Positions 1 to 8,540 are shown, counted from the first letter of the stretch. The stretch is 13,052 bases of DNA from SSF53 sp036170535 (GCA_036170535.1 JAVHPJ010000104.1:1-13052), one strand, 5' to 3'. Made by a program: numbers and translations. The notes: a model not told the origin generated them from the sequence alone.

Positions 1-85
1 GGTAAACACCGTCATTCTTTTCGATTGCCAGCCGCAGCAGCTCCACCACGCGCGGCACCAGCCGCAGCCGCTCCTCAGCAGTCAT
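1..85 (-). CDS. N-terminal fragment of unknown protein (runs off left edge)
   Basis: Only the first 28 codons are inside the window. The ATG at 83-85 (minus strand) is preceded by a good ribosome binding site, GGAGGG, with about 3-4 nt before the start. The visible peptide begins MTAEERLRLVPRVVELLRL and is an amphipathic, probably helical stretch without signal peptide or membrane segment, so the product is probably cytosolic. The family cannot be recognised from this piece. It lies 49 nt downstream of the exported protein ending at 135 on the same strand and could be co-transcribed with it. Confidence 0.55.
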   Translation of the reverse strand, partial: MTAEERLRLVPRVVELLRLAIEKNDGVY

Positions 86-134
86 GTTCCCTCCGGCGTA
101 CCTAAGCCTGCGTTTGAGATACGGGAGCAGCGTG

Positions 135-578
135 TCAGCCAGGGCGCCGGCGTTCGGCGCCGGCTTGTTGGGGCGCAACCAGGCCGCTGACGAGGACGCG
201 CTTTTCCACAATGAGCTGCGATTCATCGGCCGAGGGCCCGATGAACGCGACCGCGCCGCCGCTCTGACTCCACAGCGCCAGCCCCGCGCCATCGTCGGCG
301 ATCTGGTCGTAATAGTCGGGCAGGGTGAGCGCCGCCAACAGACGCGGCGCCTGCGGTTGTTCCAGCGAAAGCCAGTAGGCGCGCACCGGTGCTCGCGCCT
401 GGAAGCCGTCGCGCGTCACGCCCAGAGCGAGCGCGCGATCGCTGCGCGCCCACAGGCTGACCAGACTTACGTTATCCGCGGCGGGCGGGCGAAAGACGCC
501 GGGTTCGGCGAGCACGGCGCCTGGCGGCAGAATCGAAATCAAACAGAAGGCGAAGGCGGCGCGCAGGGACATGAACAC
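135..578 (-). CDS. Exported protein of unknown function, about 147 aa
   Basis: I do not recognise the family. A GTG at 578 has an AAGGAG ribosome binding site 7 nt upstream, ideal spacing, and gives a protein starting VFMSLRAAF; an ATG two codons later (572) is the alternative. The reading frame is open up to 701, but that longer form lacks a better start signal and would bury the signal peptide. Residues 3-23 form a typical signal sequence (a positive residue, a hydrophobic core, then a small-residue cleavage region before AEPGVF), so export to the periplasm or beyond is inferred. The mature part, about 120 aa, looks beta-rich (alternating hydrophobic stretches such as VRAYWLSLEQ and LIVEKRVLVSGLV) and ends in an Arg/Gly-rich tail. 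No cysteine, metal site or catalytic motif stands out. Confidence 0.6.
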   Translation of the reverse strand: MFMSLRAAFAFCLISILPPGAVLAEPGVFRPPAADNVSLVSLWARSDRALALGVTRDGFQARAPVRAYWLSLEQPQAPRLLAALTLPDYYDQIADDGAGLALWSQSGGAVAFIGPSADESQLIVEKRVLVSGLVAPQQAGAERRRPG

Positions 579-748
579 GGGAACGCTCCTTGTGAGTTTT
601 AGACGATTTAAGGCAGGAACCGTTCGTAAATTCGACCGGCAGGCCGGGCGAGCGCCGCTACCTGGGACAAGGAAATTTTCGGGCGAGTCGACGACGCGCA
701 CGAAAATTCGTTATCTATAAGCGGGCCGAAGCGCGCCCCGGAGCCTGC
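579..748. other. Divergent intergenic region between exported protein and DUF1295 gene
   Basis: This 170-nt gap separates two divergently transcribed genes and should hold both promoters. A TATAAG at 716-721 lies about 28 nt upstream of the + strand ATG at 749 and could be a -10 element, but no convincing -35 box sits at the right distance. The stretch 690-720 is more AT-rich than its surroundings. No terminator, repeat or RNA gene is visible. Confidence 0.3.
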
Positions 749-1543
749 ATGTCTTTTTTCGCCTTTGATCCATATAACCTGCTGTTTACGGCGTTGATCA
801 CAATTGTGATTCAGGCTGCGTGTTTCGCTTTTGCGGCGGTCTTCAAAACCGACAAGCTGACGGACATCAGCTACAGTCTGACCTTTGTTCTGCTCGTCTG
901 GCTGACCTTGTGGGTCGCGGGGGCCGATTCGCCGCGGGCCTGGCTTGTTGCGGCGCTGGTGACGTTGTGGGGCCTGCGCCTCGGCGCGTATTTGTTTTAC
1001 CGTATTTTGAACATCGGCCGCGACGAACGTTTTGACGGCGTCCGCGAGAACTTTGGCGCGTTCTTGAAATTCTGGATTTTTCAAGCGCTGGTGGTGTGGA
1101 TTGTAATCCTGCCCGCGACGATTTTGCTGAGCCTGCCGGCCGACGCGCCCCTCGGCTGGGTCGATCTGGCGGCGGCGGGGCTGTGGGCGGCCGGCTTTTT
1201 CATAGAAGCCTTTGCCGATCATCAGAAGTTTGTGTTTCGCAATAATGCGCAGAACCGCGGCCGTTGGATTCAAAGCGGGCTGTGGAAATATTCGCGGCAT
1301 CCCAACTACTTTGGCGAAACCCTCTTGTGGTGGGCGATTTTTCTCTTTGCCGTTCCCTATCTCAGCGGCTGGCTCTGGCTCAGCGTCCTCGGACCGATTT
1401 GCGTGACAGCGATACTTCTGTTTTTCAGCGGCATACCGCCGCTCGAAAAAAAGGCCGACGAAAAATTCGGCGCGCTGCCGGAGTATCAGGAATACAAACG
1501 GCGTACGTCAATCTTCGCGCTCTGGCCCCCGCGCGCCGGCTGA
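749..1543 (+). CDS. DUF1295 / steroid 5-alpha-reductase-like integral membrane protein
   Basis: A 264-aa polytopic membrane protein of the DUF1295 family, which is related to steroid 5-alpha-reductases and isoprenylcysteine methyltransferase-type membrane enzymes. Hydrophobic helices are visible at about residues 9-31, 42-58, 64-84, 108-129, 136-155 and 190-228. The family signature GLWKYSRHPNYFGE occupies residues 177-190, and the C-terminal EYQEYKRRTSIFALWPP follows the family pattern, so the protein is full length. Members are thought to be NAD(P)H-dependent reductases acting on lipidic substrates in the inner membrane; the substrate here is unknown. The ATG at 749 has GGAG about 6 nt upstream. 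The 3' end overlaps the convergent lipoprotein gene by 36 nt (1508-1543), and no terminator separates them. It stands alone on the + strand among minus-strand genes. Confidence 0.9.
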   Translation: MSFFAFDPYNLLFTALITIVIQAACFAFAAVFKTDKLTDISYSLTFVLLVWLTLWVAGADSPRAWLVAALVTLWGLRLGAYLFYRILNIGRDERFDGVRENFGAFLKFWIFQALVVWIVILPATILLSLPADAPLGWVDLAAAGLWAAGFFIEAFADHQKFVFRNNAQNRGRWIQSGLWKYSRHPNYFGETLLWWAIFLFAVPYLSGWLWLSVLGPICVTAILLFFSGIPPLEKKADEKFGALPEYQEYKRRTSIFALWPPRAG

Positions 1544-2443
1544 TTCGGCTGATTCGCGCAGATCCGCATGCTGCTGTAACTGGCGGTGCATGCGGTAGAG
1601 TTCGGCCAGCTCGCGCCGGCGTTCGACGAGCTCTTCTGCAAAAAGCTCGTCCAGGCGCGCTGAGTCCGCGGTGCGTTCGCTATCAAGTTTCGCGCCGGCG
1701 CGGTCAACGCGCACCGAGCGCATCGTGAAGCGAAACTCCGGCAGCTGCACTCCGGCGCCGTCGTAGACCAGGACATATTCGACGCCTTCCGAGAGCGGCG
1801 GAAACGCCGTAATGCCAATTTGTTCCGCGCCTGGCGCGAGTACGGCGGCCCGGCTGAGATTGGCTTCGTAGGCTGCAAGACGACGCGCGCGCTCGCGCTG
1901 CTGTTCCAGGGGCGCGACGGCGCCATAGTCGCGCAGGCGATCGTAGTCCGGCGCGGGATGGGGAAACTGGAAGGAATCGCGCGCGCCAAAAAGCCAGTAG
2001 GGATGCAGGACGCTGTAGCCCGCGCTGAAAATTTTTTCATCAAGCTCTGCAAGGGAGTAGGGCCGCAGCTCGGAACCGCCGCCGCGCAAACGCAGACGCG
2101 CCGGTGTAAAGTCGCGCGTCTGCGCGCCCTCGTTAAACACGCGCACCCGCAGGGCAGTAATGGGCGGCGGCGCAGCGGGAAACGGACGGCGCGCGTCGTA
2201 CAGGGCGGCGTAGGCGTAAAGATCCCGGGTGCGCAGTAATAGGAGGTCGAAGCGCAGATCTCCGCGCCGCGCACGCAGCCGAATGCGTTCGCCTCCGTCA
2301 TGGAACAGCTCGCCGCTGGCGGCGGGCGGCGGCATGGGAGTTGCGATCCAGAGAATTTCCGTTGCGGAATAACAGGCGGAAAAACCGGCCAGGAGCAAGA
2401 GGCCGACGGGCGCAAGTCGGCTGCGCAGTTTGCTACAGAGCAT
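1508..2443 (-). CDS. Probable lipoprotein of unknown function, 311 aa
   Basis: The N-terminus has two positive patches, a hydrophobic run (VGLLLLAG, residues 13-20) and then FSAC with Cys24, which reads as a lipoprotein signal with Phe at -3. Such relaxed lipoboxes are accepted in spirochaetes; in other bacteria this would be borderline. The mature part starts YSATEILWIATPMPPP and contains a beta-rich middle, a segment with several Tyr/Phe residues (about 135-165, including YSVLHPYWLFGARDSF) and a charged helical C-terminus with probable coiled coil (about 250-295). The family is not recognised. The start is 18 nt after the lepA stop, so the gene is probably the second gene of a lepA operon; the ribosome binding site is weak (GGGACC about 14 nt upstream), consistent with translational coupling. 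The C-terminal codons overlap the convergent DUF1295 gene. Confidence 0.7.
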   Translation of the reverse strand: MLCSKLRSRLAPVGLLLLAGFSACYSATEILWIATPMPPPAASGELFHDGGERIRLRARRGDLRFDLLLLRTRDLYAYAALYDARRPFPAAPPPITALRVRVFNEGAQTRDFTPARLRLRGGGSELRPYSLAELDEKIFSAGYSVLHPYWLFGARDSFQFPHPAPDYDRLRDYGAVAPLEQQRERARRLAAYEANLSRAAVLAPGAEQIGITAFPPLSEGVEYVLVYDGAGVQLPEFRFTMRSVRVDRAGAKLDSERTADSARLDELFAEELVERRRELAELYRMHRQLQQHADLRESAESAGARGPERED

Positions 2444-2461
2444 GCCGCGCGCCCCGGTCCC

Positions 2462-4270
<1,809 letters not shown>

Positions 4271-4276
4271 AGGGAA

Positions 4277-4293
4277 ACCGGCCGCCCGCCGGT
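4277..4293 (-). promoter_or_regulatory. GC-rich hairpin in the lepA leader
   Basis: On the minus strand ACCGGC and GCCGGT form a perfect 6-bp stem around a 5-nt loop, ending 6 nt before the lepA ATG. It occupies the place where a ribosome binding site would be expected and none is visible, so it could limit lepA translation. This is a structural reading of the sequence; short GC-rich inverted repeats also arise by chance in DNA of this composition. Confidence 0.3.
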
Positions 4294-4360
4294 ATCCAGC
4301 AATGAATTCGCGGAGCGCCGCCCCGCAAAGTCTTTTTCGGCGGCGTGCAGACGGCCGGGA

Positions 4361-4957
4361 TCAACCAACCGCCTGGGCCGCCTGCGCGTTTGCGGCCTCC
4401 CGCTCCGTCTCCGTGCGGATATGGCGGGCGATCGCCTCAAACGCCATCAGCGGGCTGCGCAGGTCGCGCTGGAGAATGCCAAAGTCGCGGTGCAGAATTT
4501 CGCCGAGTTGCGTTGCAATATGGCGCTCAGCGTCGGGCCGATCGTAAAAGTATTGTACGATGGCGCCGGCCTCGGGGTTTTCGACGGTGAAGGAGCCGCG
4601 GCTGAAATAGGGCTTGCGCGAGAAGAGCAGGCGGTCGCCGCCCGGCAGGCTGTAAACCAGAGATTCGGAGAAGCGTTGCGGAATGCGCTCTTTGTCCTCG
4701 CGCAGGTACGGCTCTATGTGGCGCCGGACGTAGTTTTTGGGTTCATAGAGCACGAAGACGCGATTACCGTCGGAATAAAAGGTCACGCCCTGGTCGGTCA
4801 TGACAATGTTGCGCACGTTGCGAAAGGTGATCGTTTCAAAGATTGCATAATTGCTGTCGGTTGCAAAGCGGGCATTAAAGATAAAGCCGCCGCCGCCGTG
4901 AAGCGGGATGCTTTCGTCCGTCAGGCCCTGGTATAAATCCACTGCAATTCGTTCCAT
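4361..4957 (-). CDS. Unrecognised cytosolic protein, about 198 aa
   Basis: I do not recognise this family. The frame is open to an ATG at 4975, but the ATG at 4957 (MERIAVDLYQGL) is preferred because AAGGGGGGAG lies just upstream of it, within what would be the first codons of the longer form. There is no signal peptide or membrane segment. The N-terminal half is beta-rich (GGGGFIFNARF, NYAIFETITF, GVTFYSDGNRVFVLYEP, about residues 28-75); the middle has GGDRLLFSRKPYFSRGSF (about 107-124); the C-terminal 70 residues are helical and charged, ending in an Ala/Gln/Glu-rich stretch. It sits between pirin and lepA on the same strand; the gap to lepA is 90 nt without a clear terminator, so read-through into lepA is possible. 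Codon usage and composition match its neighbours, supporting a real gene. Confidence 0.7.
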   Translation of the reverse strand: MERIAVDLYQGLTDESIPLHGGGGFIFNARFATDSNYAIFETITFRNVRNIVMTDQGVTFYSDGNRVFVLYEPKNYVRRHIEPYLREDKERIPQRFSESLVYSLPGGDRLLFSRKPYFSRGSFTVENPEAGAIVQYFYDRPDAERHIATQLGEILHRDFGILQRDLRSPLMAFEAIARHIRTETEREAANAQAAQAVG

Positions 4958-5111
4958 GACTCCCCCCTTGCGCATCGTGCTGCGCTCGATATAAGTAGAC
5001 GCGGGCCTTGAGAGTCGTCCCGTGTGAATTGCGTAAGGTCGGTTTGGCGACGGTTAATTTTATTTGCGCTGCGGCGATTTGTTCAGAATTCGTGCGCGCA
5101 TCCTCGCGCCG

Positions 5112-5984
5112 CTACTGGGGCGGCAGGGGGATGCGTTCGCTTTCGTTGGGCGGCAGGCCAAAACGGCCGGCCTCCCAGTCGGCCTTCGCCGCTTCGATGC
5201 GCTCCGGGCGCGAGGAAACAAAGTTCCACCAGATCTTGCGTTCGCCCGGCAGCGCCGCGCCGCCGAATACGATGATGCGCGCGCCGCCCGTAGAACGAAC
5301 CTGCACCGTGGCGTGCGGACGATAAACGAGGAGGTCGCCCACGGCATAAGAATCCTCGCCCGCAACCAGATCGCCCGCCGCGATGTAGACGCCGCATTCC
5401 TGGGCTTCCGGCAAAAACGAGAGCGACTGGCCAGCGGCGAGCTCCGCTTCAAAATAAAACATCGGCGAATAGGTTTTCACCGGCGAAGTGCGACCGTAGG
5501 CGGCGCCGGCGAGCAGGCGAATCGGCACATTTTGTTCGGTGAAAGTCGGCAGGGTGGCGGCCGGATGATGAAAAAACTCCGGCGCGGTTTCTTCGTGTTC
5601 GATGGGCAGCGCGACCCAGAACTGGATGCCGTGCAGACGATGACCGGTTTCGCGCTCCGGCGACGGCGTGCGTTCGGAGTGGGCGATGCCGCGGCCGGCC
5701 GTCATCCAGTTTACATCGCCGGGACGAATTACGAGCTCGGTGCCAAGCGTGTCGCGATGGAGTAGCGCGCCCTCGAACAAATACGTGACGGTCGCAAGAT
5801 TGATATGCGGATGGGCGCGCACATCCACCGCCTGACCGGGCGGCATCTCGGCCGGACCAATGTGATCCAGGAAAATAAAGGGCCCGACCATGCGCCGTTT
5901 GGCAAAGGGCAGGGCGCGGCGGACTTCAAAGCCGCCCAGATCCTTGGGGCGCGCGGGGATGACGATGTCCAGATCCGGATGCAT
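5112..5984 (-). CDS. Pirin family bicupin protein
   Basis: A 290-aa pirin-family protein of usual length (about 280-300) with two cupin domains. The metal-binding residues of the N-terminal cupin are all present: the pair in HPHIN (His58, His60), then His102 and Glu104 in GIAHSERTP. Other hallmarks are FLDHIGPA (38-45), VTYLFEGALLHRD (66-78) and VIRPGDVNWMTAGRGIAHSE. Pirins bind Fe or other metals; bacterial members include quercetin 2,3-dioxygenases and redox-responsive regulators of metabolism. Which applies here cannot be told. The ATG at 5984 has GGAGGAA with 8 nt spacing, partly inside a small inverted repeat (5987-6001). The gene lies 51 nt downstream of the pentapeptide-repeat gene on the same strand and about 150 nt upstream of the next gene. 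Confidence 0.95.
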   Translation of the reverse strand: MHPDLDIVIPARPKDLGGFEVRRALPFAKRRMVGPFIFLDHIGPAEMPPGQAVDVRAHPHINLATVTYLFEGALLHRDTLGTELVIRPGDVNWMTAGRGIAHSERTPSPERETGHRLHGIQFWVALPIEHEETAPEFFHHPAATLPTFTEQNVPIRLLAGAAYGRTSPVKTYSPMFYFEAELAAGQSLSFLPEAQECGVYIAAGDLVAGEDSYAVGDLLVYRPHATVQVRSTGGARIIVFGGAALPGERKIWWNFVSSRPERIEAAKADWEAGRFGLPPNESERIPLPPQ

Positions 5985-5986
5985 GG

Positions 5987-6001
5987 GCGGATTTCCTCCG
6001 C
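5987..6001 (-). promoter_or_regulatory. Inverted repeat enclosing the pirin ribosome binding site
   Basis: On the minus strand GCGGA-GGAAA-TCCGC can fold into a 5-bp stem whose loop and 5' arm contain the GGAGGAA ribosome binding site of the pirin gene. It could modulate initiation, but the stem is short and the loop leaves part of the site exposed. Confidence 0.25.
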
Positions 6002-6035
6002 GCGGCGGGAGAGTGCGAGAAAAAAATGCAGAAAA

Positions 6036-7079
6036 TCAGCTCGCGGCAGGCGGCGGCTCGGCGCCCGGTTGCGGGTCGAGGGGCTTGCCGGTTTCGTCGT
6101 CGCACCAGATGGGGGTGCCGATGTAGCCCGTCAATAGACCACGACAGGCAATTGCAATACGGGCATCTGCAAGGTTTGCCTTGGTGAATATCGCGTAGCC
6201 GAAACTTGCACCGTGAAGTCTTGAACCAACTAAACTGGCATTTGTGAGATCGGCACCATCAAGTAAGGCTCCTGACAAGTTTGAATTTCGCAGAGAGGAA
6301 CCGTGTAAGGCAGACCTTTTGAAACTTGCACAGCTTAGTTGCGCACGTCTGAAGTTGACCAAGCCAATTTTTGCATCGGAAAAATCTGTCTTGAATGCCG
6401 CTACACGATAAAGATCGGTGCCAGTCAGATCTGCACGCTGAAAATTTGCATGATCCAGCGTCGAGTGAGCCAGGGTTGCCTGCCTCAAATTAGTTCGATG
6501 AAAGTTCACATCGGTCAAATTAACACGGCGGAGGTCCGCCCGAGCTAACTCGAACTTTGCCAGATCGGCCCGGCTAAGATCCCGCAGCCGAAAGCCATCT
6601 TTGATTAATATTTCCTCCAGCGCCGCTTGGACCGGATGCCCCGCAGGCTCTTTCTGCAGCGACTCGACTGACGACTGTGTTTCCTGCGCACCACCCGCCA
6701 GAAGGCCAGGCGCCCGGTCTCCGCTTTCGCGACTTCGCGCACCCGATTCCCACAAATCCCGATTCCGCAACAACACCACAATAAACTCACGCGCCATCCG
6801 AATAAAACGCCGGCGCTCGTTTGCCAGCTCACGCGGAATCAACACCCGATCCCCGCGCAAAAAATCGCGCAGTTGAAACAGGGCCGTGACCTGCCGCGAG
6901 GGATGTTCGCTGTCCGTCGCCCATTCCTGTAACTTGTAAAAATAGTCGCGCAGCTCGTTCAGGCGCGTATTGGAAAACTCCGCCAAACGATTCCGGTCGC
7001 GAATCAACCACAAATACCAGGCCAGCGGCGCGGCAAGCAAGGCGAGTAAAAGGGTCCAGATGCCGGAATTGGAAAGCAC
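6036..7079 (-). CDS. Membrane-anchored pentapeptide-repeat protein
   Basis: A 347-aa protein in three parts. Residues 5-25 are a single N-terminal transmembrane helix; residues 30-160 are a charged, mostly helical linker (WLIRDRNRLAEFSNTRL and later a low-complexity Gly/Ser/Gln stretch); residues about 166-312 are about 29 consecutive pentapeptide repeats of A(D/N)Lxx type, e.g. LSRADLAKFELARADLRRVN, expected to form a right-handed quadrilateral beta-helix. The C-terminus is Pro/Ala-rich. Repeat proteins of this kind serve as scaffolds or, in a minority, as DNA-mimic gyrase protectors; the membrane anchor argues for a cytoplasmic scaffold fixed at the inner membrane. The start is GTG at 7079 without a clear ribosome binding site, 15 nt after the preceding gene, so coupling is likely. 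The repeat segment is markedly lower in GC (28 of 60 at 6181-6240) than its flanks (44 of 60 at 6061-6120). Confidence 0.9.
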   Translation of the reverse strand: MLSNSGIWTLLLALLAAPLAWYLWLIRDRNRLAEFSNTRLNELRDYFYKLQEWATDSEHPSRQVTALFQLRDFLRGDRVLIPRELANERRRFIRMAREFIVVLLRNRDLWESGARSRESGDRAPGLLAGGAQETQSSVESLQKEPAGHPVQAALEEILIKDGFRLRDLSRADLAKFELARADLRRVNLTDVNFHRTNLRQATLAHSTLDHANFQRADLTGTDLYRVAAFKTDFSDAKIGLVNFRRAQLSCASFKRSALHGSSLRNSNLSGALLDGADLTNASLVGSRLHGASFGYAIFTKANLADARIAIACRGLLTGYIGTPIWCDDETGKPLDPQPGAEPPPAAS

Positions 7080-7094
7080 CGGCGCGGCGCTGAG

Positions 7095-7397
7095 TTAGCC
7101 GCGATACAGTTTAGCAAAGTAGTCCTCAAACCCGACGCTGAGCGCGAGAACCAGGAGGACGCCAGCGCCTGCGAGAATCAGGCCAAGCACCGTCGCCAGA
7201 AGCCAGGGCCATACACCGTGACGCGCCTCGTAAAAACGGTCCGACCACTGGCGGCGCGGGGAATTGTGATCTTTCCAGCGCGACTTTACTGCGGGTCTCT
7301 TGAGCCACCGCCGTCTTCGCTGCCAGCGTGACGCGAATCGGACGATCCGCCTCCAGACCGGCCGGCGTTGGCGCGTTTGTGACTCGCCCGACTGCAT
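7095..7397 (-). CDS. Small membrane protein, probably frameshifted in its first half
   Basis: The open frame ending at 7095 encodes a C-terminal part that looks real: RFYEARHGVWPWLLATVLG leads into a transmembrane helix (about residues 63-88 counting from the ATG at 7397) and ends SVGFEDYFAKLYRG. The first half of this frame is an implausible Arg/Trp-rich sequence, whereas the neighbouring frame over 7440 down to about 7260 reads like ordinary protein (SRILRSWVLFDAVGRV, then EADRPIRVTLAAKTAVAQE). The most economical site for a one-base shift is the run of four C (minus strand) at 7258-7261. The intact gene would therefore run from about 7440 or 7404 (TTG) to 7095, about 110 aa with one helix near the C-terminus. 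It lies between two membrane-protein genes on the same strand and ends 15 nt before the pentapeptide gene. The frameshift could be a sequencing error, a pseudogene or, less likely, programmed. Confidence 0.5.
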   Translation of the reverse strand: MQSGESQTRQRRPVWRRIVRFASRWQRRRRWLKRPAVKSRWKDHNSPRRQWSDRFYEARHGVWPWLLATVLGLILAGAGVLLVLALSVGFEDYFAKLYRG

Positions 7398-7497
7398 CAA
7401 ACAATACCCAAGAACGCAGAATTCTTGAATCGAGCCCGGATCACAAGAAAAAAGCAAGCGCGGTGCGTTCCTCCGCGCCTGCGCCGGCTGCCCGTCG

Positions 7498-7839
7498 CTA
7501 AGCGTTCCGCCGCCGCCCGCGCACAAGCATCAACGCAAACAAAATCACAAACAACAGCACGCCGTACATCAAGCCAGCATACAGACTCATCGGAAACGCG
7601 CTCAGCGCGACTTTTTCACCGCTGGCGGACGTGCAAAACCAGGTCCGCGTCGTAATCGTTTTTCCCGGATAGGGCCGGTAGATCTGTTGATCGCTTTCGA
7701 GGACGCCGTCTGCGCAAACAAAGGGCTTTGCGATCGTGTTAATCGCGGGAAACGCAGCGCCCAGGCCGATCGAGATGGCCGTGACGCCCATAAAGAGGCA
7801 GAAGATAAACAGAATCAGAAGTCCGGCGGCGGGTTTCAT
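7498..7839 (-). CDS. Two-helix membrane protein of unknown function, 113 aa
   Basis: The ATG at 7839 has an AGGAG ribosome binding site 8 nt upstream. Two transmembrane helices (about residues 5-28 and 86-106) flank a loop of about 55 residues that begins AFPAINTIAKPFVCADG and contains two cysteines (Cys42 in FVCADG, Cys69 in TWFCTSASG), suggesting a disulfide in a periplasmic loop. The loop segment YRPYPGKTITTRTWFC is hydrophilic and aromatic. The C-terminus is short and basic (VRGRRRNA), fitting cytoplasmic ends on both sides. The family is not recognised. It is the first gene of the minus-strand run 7839-6036 and faces the + strand block across the 253-nt gap. Confidence 0.75.
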   Translation of the reverse strand: MKPAAGLLILFIFCLFMGVTAISIGLGAAFPAINTIAKPFVCADGVLESDQQIYRPYPGKTITTRTWFCTSASGEKVALSAFPMSLYAGLMYGVLLFVILFALMLVRGRRRNA

Positions 7840-8023
7840 ATGAGCGCTCCTGGAAGCGATGGATAGGCTTATGTGGCGGCGTTTTTACGCCTGACACAAG
7901 CCATAAAAATCGCAGGTCGGCGAGGTTTCTCCATGAGCCGCCTTCCGTAAAGATTGTAACCGATCCTCCCGGTTTCGAGTGTTACCGATGTGGTGATCCG
8001 TGCAAAAAGGTCCCTGCCCGTAT

Positions 8024-8065
8024 GCGACATAATACACATTATGCCATATAGTCGCCCTATGTCGC
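8024..8065. promoter_or_regulatory. Nested inverted repeats, candidate operator/promoter
   Basis: GCGACATA (8024-8031) and TATGTCGC (8058-8065) are a perfect 8-bp inverted repeat separated by 26 nt. Inside it lie CATAAT-ACAC-ATTATG (8028-8043), a perfect 6-bp inverted repeat, and a related half-site TAGTCGC (8049-8055). CATAAT at 8028-8033 could serve as a -10 hexamer, although no good -35 is visible. The arrangement is typical of repressor operators covering a promoter, 28 nt upstream of the first gene of the + block. Confidence 0.4.
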
Positions 8066-8079
8066 GTCATTTTTGACGC
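8064..8079 (+). promoter_or_regulatory. Leader hairpin GCGTCA-TTTT-TGACGC
   Basis: A perfect 6-bp stem with a 4-nt loop immediately upstream of the AGGGGG ribosome binding site (8082-8087) of the TTG-started gene at 8093. It lacks a following T-run, so it is not a terminator; a role in leader RNA stability or as a protein-binding palindrome is possible. Its left arm shares two bases with the preceding inverted repeat. Confidence 0.35.
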
Positions 8080-8092
8080 ACAGGGGGCAAAA

Positions 8093-8539
8093 TTGAACTA
8101 CCACAACCTGCAAGAGGATCTGGAGTCGCTGAAAGACGCGCTCGTCAACTTCGGATCGCTCGTAGTTAAGACCGACGAAGAGGAACTTTCGACGTCCGGC
8201 ATTCTGGACAACAACGCGCTGCATATTCGCAGCGTTGAAACGCTCATCGAGAAAGCCGCGTATCTGACCGACGCGCTGCGATCCGCCGAACGCGACGTCG
8301 AAAATCTGGCGGTCAAAGCCGACGACCTGCACGGCCTTGTCAATCTGCGCGAAAGCGAACGCGACGCAGCGGAAGCGCTGATGCGGGATCTATCGCACAA
8401 AAACGAGCAATTGCAAGCGACGGTTTTCACGCTCGAAAAGGCTGTCGGAAAAACGCAGGAAGCGCCGGAAGACTCCGAAGAACGCGGCGCTGCGGACTCC
8501 GGGCGCGCCGCCGAAGGCGGACGCGCGGCGGGGGCCTGA
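8093..8539 (+). CDS. Coiled-coil protein of unknown function, 148 aa; first gene of phage-like operon
   Basis: Translation starts at TTG (8093) with AGGGGG 5 nt upstream; no ATG gives a comparable frame. The protein is acidic and almost wholly helical. Residues about 45-118 show heptad-like spacing of hydrophobic residues (AAYLTDALRSAERDVENLAV, later SHKNEQLQATVFTLEKAV), predicting a long coiled coil. The last 28 residues are low complexity (Glu, Gly, Arg, Ala) and probably disordered. There is no signal peptide or membrane segment. The family is not recognised; helical oligomerising proteins of this size are common among phage scaffold, chaperone and DNA-binding proteins. It is followed after a 1-nt gap by the next gene. 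Confidence 0.7.
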   Translation: MNYHNLQEDLESLKDALVNFGSLVVKTDEEELSTSGILDNNALHIRSVETLIEKAAYLTDALRSAERDVENLAVKADDLHGLVNLRESERDAAEALMRDLSHKNEQLQATVFTLEKAVGKTQEAPEDSEERGAADSGRAAEGGRAAGA

Positions 8540-8540
8540 C

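Larger units (their letters stand above)
7840..8092. other. Divergent intergenic switch region at the border of the phage-like block
   Basis: This 253-nt gap separates minus-strand chromosomal genes from the + strand block. It contains a 5-bp hairpin with a TTTT loop (7878-7891, GGCGT/ACGCC), the word TGATCCGT (7994-8001), GACATAATA (8026-8034), several overlapping inverted repeats (8024-8065) and a second TTTT-loop hairpin (8064-8079). No tRNA, integrase remnant or coding sequence with sensible composition is seen. It is the most likely place for the promoters of both divergent groups and for a left junction of a mobile element, but no attachment-site duplication can be tested because the right end lies outside the window. 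Confidence 0.45.

Noticed and set aside
608..1300. Minus-strand open frame opposite the DUF1295 gene
   Set aside because: The + strand frame is a clear family member; the antisense product is Arg/Gln-rich and has no start signal.
1486..2415. Minus-strand open frame of 309 codons overlapping the lipoprotein gene
   Set aside because: The product is rich in Arg, Ser, Pro and Cys without domain features; the alternative frame has a signal sequence, balanced composition and follows lepA directly.
5040..5111. Possible terminator after the pirin gene
   Set aside because: AT-rich stretches are present but no stable stem followed by a T-run on the minus strand could be drawn.
7870..8000. Search for a tRNA or attachment-site core at the border of the phage-like block
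   Set aside because: No cloverleaf or tRNA 3' end can be seen, and a second copy of any core could only lie outside the window.
7885..8070. Minus-strand open frame of 61 codons in the intergenic switch
   Set aside because: It has no ribosome binding site, is made of the palindromic regulatory sequence, and the product (Cys/His/Tyr-rich, no pattern) is not convincing.
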